Positions 6,846-12,135 of a stretch of 12,135 bases of DNA are shown piece after piece (within the stretch, counting starts at the first letter, position 1; every line of letters starts with the position of its first letter). The stretch is from AC-69 sp963751665 (GTDB lineage Bacteria > Actinomycetota > UBA4738 > HRBIN12), in assembly GCA_963751665.1 (NCBI GenBank), contig CAVVVF010000007.1:1-12135 (forward strand). Direction: 5' to 3'. The translations under genes were made by a program, and so were the position numbers. The notes under the pieces were generated by a model that saw only the letters and a program-made list of their open reading frames with translations, searched no databases and was not told the origin of the DNA.

Positions 6846-7574
6846 CTCTCGTAGGCGAACCAGCGTCTGGGAGAGCAGGCGTGAAACGTGCATCTGGGAG
6901 ATCCCGAGCTGCTCGGCGATCTCGCTCTGCGTGAGGCCCTTGAAGAACCTCAGGTACAGGATCCCTCGTTCCCGGGTGGGCAGCTCCCGGAGTTTCGGAG
7001 CGACGCTTGCCCACTCCTCCAGCAACTCCAGCGAGTCGTCCTCCTCGGTGAGGAGCTCGGCGTGGGTGGGTCCCTCGTCGCCGACCGGCGCCTCGAGCGA
7101 GGTCGCGGAGTACGCCTGCATGGCCTCGATGGCCTCCAGGATCTCCTCCTCCTGAAGGTCCAACCGGGCCGCGAGCTCCTTGACCGTGGGGGAACGTCCC
7201 AGCTCCTGCCACAGCTCGCCCAGGGCCCGGCTGACGCGTAGGCCGGTCTCCTGGAGGCGTCGGGGCACCCGAACCGCCCACCCCTTGTCCCGGAAGTGTC
7301 GCTTGAGCTCCCCGATGATCGTGACCGCCGCGTAGGTGGGGAACTGGACCTCTCGGCTCGGATCGAAGCGGTCGATCGCGTTCAGCAGGCCGATCATCGC
7401 CACCTGGACGAGGTCCTCGACCTGCTCGCCTCGGCCGGAGAACTTCCTGGCGAGGGACTCGGCCAATGGTTGATAGATCCGCACGAGCTCTTCTCGCGCC
7501 CCGCGATCGGGCAGTTGCCCGAAGAGCTCGGCCATGCGTTCATCGGTTCGTTCCTCGTGGCTGGTAGACGCCAC
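6828..7574 (-). CDS. sigF: SigF/SigB-family RNA polymerase sigma factor
   Basis: 248 residues, a normal length for group 3 sigma-70 factors (SigB/SigF/SigG). Region 2 (about 25-105) includes EDLVQVAMIGLLNAIDRFDP, FPTYAAVTIIGELKRHFRD and KGWAVRVPRRLQE, the core-binding and -10 recognition parts. Region 3 (about 110-160) has LGRSPTVKELAARL. Region 4 (about 195-245) has LPTRERGILYLRFF and the helix-turn-helix LTQSEIAEQLGISQMHVSRLL for -35 recognition. The GTG start at 7574 follows the stop of the anti-sigma gene by 3 nt, so the two are translationally coupled, as in the usfX-sigF pair of Mycobacterium tuberculosis. A GTTT-N16-GGGTAC site upstream of the operon suggests it drives its own transcription. 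I use the symbol sigF from this gene order; SigB or SigG would be equally defensible names. Confidence 0.95.
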   Translation of the reverse strand: MASTSHEERTDERMAELFGQLPDRGAREELVRIYQPLAESLARKFSGRGEQVEDLVQVAMIGLLNAIDRFDPSREVQFPTYAAVTIIGELKRHFRDKGWAVRVPRRLQETGLRVSRALGELWQELGRSPTVKELAARLDLQEEEILEAIEAMQAYSATSLEAPVGDEGPTHAELLTEEDDSLELLEEWASVAPKLRELPTRERGILYLRFFKGLTQSEIAEQLGISQMHVSRLLSQTLVRLREAIREP

Positions 7575-7577
7575 GTT

Positions 7578-7952
7578 TCACGCCCCGCTCGACGCGGAGG
7601 ATCGCTTCACCACTCTGATCGCCGGGGCGCCACCCGGTCGTTCGAACGCCACCTCGTTGCTCAGCCCCGAGAGCACGTTCCAGGCGAGTGATTCGTGGAA
7701 GGCCGGCGGCGGCCAGCCGGCGGGGGCGGTCCCGTCCACCGACACGACCGCCTCCACCCCCCCGTCCACGGCGCGAAGCCGAAGCGTCAGCGTGCCGGCG
7801 TTCGGGCCCAGCATGAGCAGCTGCGAGCTGGCCTCGTCGACGGCCATCCGAAGGTCGTCGATGTCGTCAATCGGGAGGTCGAGGCGGGCGGCGACGCTCG
7901 CCGCGACCGACCGAAGGACGTGAACGTAGGCGGCTTGGGAGGGCACGGTCAC
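7578..7952 (-). CDS. rsbW: Anti-sigma factor, RsbW/UsfX-like
   Basis: It should bind and hold the sigma factor encoded just downstream, and release it when a STAS protein competes. Visible features are VPSQAAYVHVLRSVAASVAA, the N-box region DDLRMAVDEASSQLL and HESLAWNVLSGLSNEVAF, all close in pattern to UsfX of M. tuberculosis (LAVDEVCTRLI, FSWHVLTALADDV). The usual N-box Asn and the DxGxG motif are absent, as I recall for UsfX. The clean frame begins at GTG 7952 (124 residues). A better start is ATG 7992, with a strong ribosome binding site 8 nt upstream. It needs one C less in the CCC run at 7973-7975 and would give 137 residues, MAIMNVQSTSEVVVTVPSQ. I consider the longer form correct. Confidence 0.9.
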   Translation of the reverse strand: MTVPSQAAYVHVLRSVAASVAARLDLPIDDIDDLRMAVDEASSQLLMLGPNAGTLTLRLRAVDGGVEAVVSVDGTAPAGWPPPAFHESLAWNVLSGLSNEVAFERPGGAPAIRVVKRSSASSGA

Positions 7953-8000
7953 GACGACCTCGGACGTCGACTGGGACGTTCATGATCGCCATGGTAGGGG

Positions 8001-8009
8001 CTCCCTCCC
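8001..8009 (-). promoter_or_regulatory. Ribosome binding site that argues for the longer anti-sigma factor
   Basis: GGGAGGGAG on the minus strand lies 8 nt before ATG 7992. It is the best ribosome binding site in the region, but its ATG is out of frame with the anti-sigma ORF by one base. A one-base shorter C run at 7973-7975 brings them into frame. Confidence 0.6.
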
Positions 8010-8020
8010 GGGGCTGAGCG

Positions 8021-8046
8021 GTACCCTCTCCGTCCACCGCCGAAAC
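8021..8046 (-). promoter_or_regulatory. SigF/SigB-type promoter of the anti-sigma/sigma operon
   Basis: On the minus strand GTTT (8046-8043), a 16-bp spacer, then GGGTAC (8026-8021). Sequence and spacing match SigB/SigF promoters and equal those of the site at 8585-8610. The start point would be near 8014, just before the ribosome binding site at 8001-8009. It implies autoregulation of the operon, as known for usfX-sigF in M. tuberculosis. Confidence 0.7.
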
Positions 8047-8196
8047 AAATCCGCCTCGGTTTCCTCGGGCCGGCTGGTTCAGGGCGGGCCGGGACCCTCA
8101 CGAGCTATCCTGAGGAGTCCTGAATCGAGCGAGCGGTGCGCCGTGCGTCAGGCTGGGGGGCGACCGGAAGATCTGGTCACCCGGCCGTGAGGGCGC

Positions 8197-8541
8197 GTGA
8201 GCGGCGCGGGGACGAAGCGTCCGTCCGGCACCGATGTCGTGGAGGTCCCGCTCGACGGCGACGTGGACATCGCCTCGGCCGATGAGATCGAGGCGCGGAT
8301 CCGAAGCGCAGAGGCGGAACAGCCCTCGGTCATCCTGATCGACCTCCGCGAGGTGTCGTTCCTCGACTCGAGCGGCCTGCGCCTGATCCTGGGTGCTGCG
8401 GTGAGGGCCGAGGCGGCCGGCCGCCGGCTGGTCCTGGTGCGAGGACGGGAGCGGGTCCAGCGGGTCTTCGAGCTCACGAACCTCCAGTCCAGGCTGGAGT
8501 TCGTGGACCACCCCTCGCTCCTGGCCCATCCCCTTGCCTGA
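8197..8541 (+). CDS. STAS-domain anti-sigma factor antagonist
   Basis: 114 residues, one STAS domain with the order VVEVPLDGDVDIASADEIEA, PSVILIDLREVSFLDSSGLR, LVLVRGRERVQRVFELTNLQ. DSSG (residues 57-60) is the usual phosphorylation site, with Ser58 as the expected target. When unphosphorylated it should bind an RsbW-type protein and free the sigma factor; PP2C phosphatases restore that state. The start is GTG 8197; no better start exists before the domain, and the ribosome binding site is weak (GTGAGGG). It is divergent from the anti-sigma/sigma operon. The 244-bp gap (7953-8196) holds that operon's promoter; I found no GTTT-GGGTA site for this gene. Confidence 0.92.
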   Translation: MSGAGTKRPSGTDVVEVPLDGDVDIASADEIEARIRSAEAEQPSVILIDLREVSFLDSSGLRLILGAAVRAEAAGRRLVLVRGRERVQRVFELTNLQSRLEFVDHPSLLAHPLA

Positions 8542-8584
8542 GCGCTGACCAGGCCGGCTCCCGTTCCAGGAGGGAGATGCGCAG

Positions 8585-8610
8585 GTTTGTCAGGCGCCAA
8601 CCGTGGGTAC
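8585..8610 (+). promoter_or_regulatory. SigF/SigB-type promoter before the second STAS gene
   Basis: GTTT (8585-8588), a 16-bp spacer, then GGGTAC (8605-8610). The -35, spacer length and -10 are the same as in the anti-sigma/sigma promoter. The predicted start near 8617 leaves a leader of about 113 nt before ATG 8730, unusually long for this window. I saw no clear riboswitch or other structure in it. Confidence 0.65.
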
Positions 8611-8729
8611 CCGCTACACCGCACCCCGCCTTGGTCGATCGTTGGATAGCTGTACCGCACAGCGCCTCTGTAAACTGGCGCTCCCGAACATCCTGCCGGC
8701 GAACGACGAGACGGGTGGAGGTGATGGCC

Positions 8730-9068
8730 ATGGATCTCGTGCTCGGATCTCGGAGCGAGAACGGCTGGGCCGTGCTGGAGGTCCAGGGTGAGGTGGACCT
8801 GTACACGTCCCCGCAGCTTCGAGACGCCATCCTGCGACTCACCGAGGAGGGCGAGAACCGGATCGTGGTCGACCTCAACAACGTGAGCTTCATGGATTCG
8901 AGCGGGCTCGGCGTCCTCGTGGCCGGGCTGAAGCGGGCCAGGGAGCGAGGCGGGGAGCTGGCGCTGGTCTTCGGCGAGGGGTCCGTACAGAAGGTCCTGG
9001 GCATCACCGGGTTGGACAAGGTCTTCCCCACGCACGGCTCCGTCGGCGAGGCGACCGGAAGAACCTGA
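8730..9068 (+). CDS. STAS-domain anti-sigma factor antagonist
   Basis: 112 residues from ATG 8730. It is a complete STAS domain: VLEVQGEVDLYTSPQLRDAI, NRIVVDLNNVSFMDSSGLGV, GELALVFGEGSVQKVLGITG, LDKVF. DSSG (residues 56-59) is the expected phosphorylation site, with Ser57 as the target. It looks more like classical RsbV than the STAS protein at 8197. GGAGG at 8717-8721 is 8 nt before ATG 8730 and only 2 nt before ATG 8724, so 8730 is preferred. It is followed after 8 nt by an RsbW-like gene, forming an RsbV-RsbW type pair with its own SigF-like promoter. Confidence 0.93.
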   Translation: MDLVLGSRSENGWAVLEVQGEVDLYTSPQLRDAILRLTEEGENRIVVDLNNVSFMDSSGLGVLVAGLKRARERGGELALVFGEGSVQKVLGITGLDKVFPTHGSVGEATGRT

Positions 9069-9076
9069 GCACCGCC

Positions 9077-9493
9077 ATGGAGCAACGAGCTACTGATCGG
9101 ATCGACGCCGCCGGCTCGACGGTGTCGATCACCATCCCCGCCGACCCCGCCCACGTCGGCACCGTGCGGTTCTTCGCCGCAACCGTCGCTCGTCACGCCG
9201 GCTTGGAGGAGGAGCTGACCGACGATCTCCGGCTCGCCGTGTCGGAGGCGTGTGCCGAGGCGATGGAGGCCGGGGTGACCGGGTCGATCCGGGTCGCCCT
9301 GTCGCTGGAGCCCGGCGGGATCGCGGTGGAGGTGACGAGCGGCTCCACCCGGCCGGAGGGTGGAGCTCCAGGACCCGAGGGGTCGGAGCTGGTCCCGATG
9401 GACCGGCTGCAACTCATCAGGGCGCTCTTCCCTGACGCCGAGAGCGATCAGGGCCGCGGGACGAAGGTCGTGCGTTTCACGGCTCGTCCTTGA
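9077..9493 (+). CDS. RsbW-like anti-sigma protein with degenerate ATP site
   Basis: 138 residues with an RsbW/HATPase fold pattern: VSITIPADPAHVGTVRFFAA, DDLRLAVSEACAEAMEAG, VPMDRLQLIRALFPD and GRGTKVVRFTA at the end. In place of the N-box Asn it has Glu (EACAEAME rather than EAxxNAxxH), and instead of DxGxG it has VTSGSTRPEG. ATP binding may be weak or absent, so it could act as a binder of STAS or sigma rather than a kinase. It follows the STAS gene by 8 nt and is probably its partner. It overlaps the end of the opposing phosphatase gene by 17 bp. It could also be a normal member of the UsfX-like branch, which I recall as lacking these motifs. Confidence 0.88.
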   Translation: MEQRATDRIDAAGSTVSITIPADPAHVGTVRFFAATVARHAGLEEELTDDLRLAVSEACAEAMEAGVTGSIRVALSLEPGGIAVEVTSGSTRPEGGAPGPEGSELVPMDRLQLIRALFPDAESDQGRGTKVVRFTARP

Positions 9494-11928
9494 CCTTGGC
9501 CACCAGGATGGCGAGGTCGTCGGGGAGCCCCTCGGTCCGATCCCCCACCACCGCCCGCTCCAGCCGGGCGGCGATCTCTTCGGCGGATCGGTCCACGTTC
9601 TGCGACAACACGTCGGCCAGCCATTTCTGGCCGAACTCCTTGCCACTTCGTTCGGCGTCGGTGAGCCCGTCCGTGAAGAGGACGAGCGCGTCGCCGGGCC
9701 GAAGGTCCGCGGTGGTGTCGGCCAGCTCGACGTCCTTGAACACCCCGAGCAGCGTGCCCGGCCTTCCCGAGAATTCGACGGTACCGTCCGCGCGGAGGAT
9801 GGCAGGGAGCGGGTGGCCACCCGTGCACACGGTGAGGCGCGCGCCGCCGGGCTGCGGCCGGAGCCGCACGTAGCAGACCGTGCAGAACCATTGGTCCTGG
9901 GACTGCTGCTGTAAGGCGGTATTCAGCATGGCGAGTACGGCGCTCGGCCTCTGTTCGCGAAGCGCTGCCGCACGGATCGTGTGGCGGGCCGCACCCATCA
10001 GCGCCGCCGCCTTCGGTCCCTTGCCACAGACGTCGCCCACCACCAGGGCCCAGGAGCCGTCCTCGGTGTCGAACGCGTCGTAGAAGTCACCGCCCACGTC
10101 GATCCCCTCGCCGGCCGCCTGATACCGCGCCGCCAGCTCGACGCCTGGGACATCGGGGAACGGCCCGGGAAGGAGACCCTGCTGGAGCGTCCTTGCGATG
10201 TCGTCGCGCTCTCTGTACAGCCTCGCGTTGTCCAGGGCCATCGCGGCCCGGGACGCGAGGTCCTCGGCCAACGTCAGGTCGTCCTCCCCGTAGGATCTCC
10301 CGGACTCGGCGAAGACGAAGGAGATGGTGCCAAGCGTGCGCCCGCGTGCCCGAAGCGGGACGAGCATGACCGAGCTCAGTTGGAGCTCTTTGATCACCTC
10401 GATCTGCTCATCGTCGAGGTTCGCCTCGAGCAGCTCCGGGTCGATCGACGGGTACAGTTCCGACTCGCCGGTCCGGATCACATGCGGGAGCCCCGTGGGT
10501 GCCGACATGTCGACGGGAAACTTTCGGCGGAACTCGCGCGCCCATTCGACCTTCGACGGGTCGACGTGGGCGATGGCCAGCAGCTCCAGCGAGCCGTCGG
10601 GCTCCAGGACATCCACGGCGCACCAATCGGCCAGCTCCGGCACAGCCATCCGGGCGATCCGAGACAGCGTGGTCTGGTAGTCCAGAGATGAGACCAGCTC
10701 CTTCGTCGCCTGCGCCAGGAAACGTTGCCCCCCTTCGCGCTTGCGGTCCTCGGTCACGTCCCGGAAGTACCCGATCCTCCCGTAGATCGCGCCGGTCTCG
10801 TCCTTGAGCGCTCTGGTGTATCGCTCGATGACCCGCCCGTCCTTCAGGGCGATCTCGTCACGGGACTCCATGTCCATGTGGTCCCAGAGATAGCGTGTGC
10901 GCTCGATGAAGCCTTCGGGGTCTGCCACCGCCCCTTCACGACCTCCATCGCCGCCTCGTTCACCTTGGTGTCCAGGACCTCCTGAGGGATCTCCCAGAGC
11001 TCGGCGAACCGGCGGTTGGCGGAGACGATCTCGCCCTCGGGTGAGATCACCACGATCCCGACGTCCGACGCCTCCGACTGGGCCTCGAGCAGGGCGTTCT
11101 GGAACTCGAGCTGTTGCTCGGCGCGTTTCTGCTCCGTGATGTGGTGGAACACGTTGACCACGTAGCTCACCGCCCCGTCCTCGTCGTGCATGGGAGCCGC
11201 ACGAACCAGGGTCCAGTCTTCGTCTCCCGATCGTCCGCACCAGCACGCGGATCAGGGCCTCCGCGTGCTCCTCACCCCGCAGGATCCGGCGACCCGGCAG
11301 CTCGTCCGGCGAGAAGGGCCGGCCGTCCTCGTGCAGGAGCTCGAACCGGCCGAGGACCTCATCGATGGGGGCGGCCATGAAGGACTCTGCGTCCTGGTAA
11401 CCCGACATCCTCGCGGCGGAGTCGTTCGCGTAGACCATCCGGCCGGTCGCGTCCTGGATCGTGATGCCGTCGGCTCCGGCCCGGGTGATGATCGCGAGCT
11501 GCTGCCGGGCCAGGCGCAGCTCCCTCTCGGCCAGCCGCTGCTGGGTGATGTCGCGAGCGATCGTAGCGGCGCCGACGATCCGGCCGGTGCTGTCACGGAC
11601 GGGGGAGATCGACAACGAGACGTCGATCGTCCTGCCGTCCTTGGTCACGCGCTTGGTGGAGAAGTGCTCGACGCGCTCGCCGCGGGCGATACGCTCCAGG
11701 ATGGCCGTGATCTCGTCCTTGCGGTCGGGTGGGGCCAGCGTCGAGACCGGGTGACCGATGATCTCCTCGGGCCGGTACCCGTACATGCTCTCCGCGCCCG
11801 CAGTTCCAGGACTCGATCACGCCGTCGAGGGTCTTTCGGAAGATCGCGTCCTGTGACGATTCGACGATCGCCGCGAGGTCCCCGGAGAGCACGTGGGGCG
11901 CATCCTCCCCCGGCTCGGTCTTGGGCAT
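9477..11928 (-). CDS. PAS-PAS-PAS-GAF-PP2C (SpoIIE/RsbU-type) sensor phosphatase, three frame breaks
   Basis: About 816 residues from ATG 11928 (AGGG 5 nt upstream). PAS1 (17-128) has SQDAIFRKTLDGVIESWN, then MYGYRPEEIIGHPV. PAS2 (137-265) has GITIQDATGRMVYANDSAAR. PAS3 (277-397) has GIVVISPEGEIVSANRRFAE and DGRVIERYTRAL. GAF (397-572) has LADWCAVDVLEPDGS and LQLSSVMLVPLRARGR. PP2C (577-816) keeps GGDFYDAF, GDVCGKG, TDGLTD and PDDLAI, so it should be an active phosphatase. The likely substrates are the STAS proteins of this locus. There are no membrane segments. Frame breaks lie at 11797-11799, 11226-11228 and 10931-10934. Each is repaired by one base in a G run (minus strand), giving WNCGAESMYGYRP, RTIGDEDWTLVRAAP and VKGAVADPEGF. 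It is closely related in the GAF-PP2C half to the protein at 2722-6508, which suggests duplication or domain exchange. Confidence 0.88.
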
Positions 11929-12014
11929 CGGACCCTGGCCCCCATTCGGCGATCGTGCACCGTTTCCCAGGGAGGATACGTCAGGGCCACCGCTCGGTTA
12001 CCCGGGCCGGCCCG

Positions 12015-12135
12015 TCAGACTGGTTCGTCGGGAGGCGGGGTCGGCGATGCGCTGGGAGGTGGCGCGTCGGTGGCCGGCGGCTTCGGTTGCGGGGTCGTGG
12101 TCGGAGCGGGTAAGGCGACAGAGACTCCGAGGCCG
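12015..12135 (-). CDS. C-terminal end of a proline/threonine-rich protein, cut by the window edge
   Basis: About 39 residues are visible, ending at TGA 12017-12015: GLGVSVALPAPTTTPQPKPP, then ATDAPPPSASPTPPPDEPV. The tail is rich in Pro, Thr, Ser and Ala and looks like a disordered linker or cell-wall-spanning tail. The start and any folded domain lie outside the window. It is on the same strand as the PAS-GAF-PP2C gene and 86 bp upstream of it, so the two may share a transcript. Low complexity makes the frame less certain. Confidence 0.45.
   Translation of the reverse strand, partial: GLGVSVALPAPTTTPQPKPPATDAPPPSASPTPPPDEPV

Noticed and set aside
8059..8088. GTTT upstream of the STAS gene at 8197 as a sigma-type promoter
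   Set aside because: No GGGTA or GGGAA box at 15-16 bp; only GGGCG at a longer distance.
8474..9820. Long minus-strand frame opposite the STAS and RsbW-like genes
   Set aside because: It is a shadow of clearly recognised genes on both strands; its residues form low-complexity Arg/Ser/Pro sequence without any domain.

Overview
The window is high-GC DNA with G/C-biased third codon positions, Shine-Dalgarno starts and a tRNA gene that encodes its own CCA end. Its gene content is typical of an actinobacterium (Actinomycetota): a SigF/SigB-type sigma factor with a UsfX/RsbW-like anti-sigma factor, STAS antagonists, PAS/GAF/PP2C phosphatases, a MEDS-HATPase protein and a GPGG small membrane protein. 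I cannot name genus or species from the sequence.

Layout. 1-223: no convincing gene, but a short tandem repeat. 224-299: tRNA-Arg(CCT), minus strand. 431-627: a small zinc-ribbon protein, frame broken. 638-1372 (minus): a damaged MEDS-HATPase regulator. 1539-1784 (plus): a small proline-rich protein. 2539-1856 (minus): two overlapping genes of unknown function. 2722-6508 (plus): a very large sensor protein with a HATPase domain, PAS and GAF domains and a PP2C phosphatase domain. 6607-6780: GPGG small membrane protein. 7992-6828 (minus): anti-sigma factor followed by the sigma factor. 8197-8541: STAS antagonist. 8730-9493: STAS antagonist followed by a second RsbW-like protein. 11928-9477 (minus): a second PAS/GAF/PP2C phosphatase. 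12135-12015 (minus): the C-terminal end of a proline-rich protein.

How it works together. This is a dense partner-switching hub. In such systems an RsbW-type protein holds the sigma factor until an unphosphorylated STAS protein takes its place, and PP2C phosphatases with sensory domains dephosphorylate the STAS proteins when a signal arrives. The window has one sigma factor, four HATPase-type modules, two STAS proteins and two sensor phosphatases. I also see promoter-like sites of one architecture, GTTT-N15/16-GGGTA or GGGAA. They lie before the anti-sigma/sigma operon, the second STAS gene, the GPGG gene, the proline-rich gene and the giant phosphatase, with a weaker match before the zinc-ribbon gene. 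This suggests that the sigma factor controls its own module and nearby small genes.

Caution. Several long genes are readable only across single-base frame breaks. Most of these can be repaired by adding or removing one base in a short G or C run. That looks more like consensus error in the sequence than gene decay. The MEDS gene is different: it also lacks a central block of its domain, which base-calling error cannot explain.
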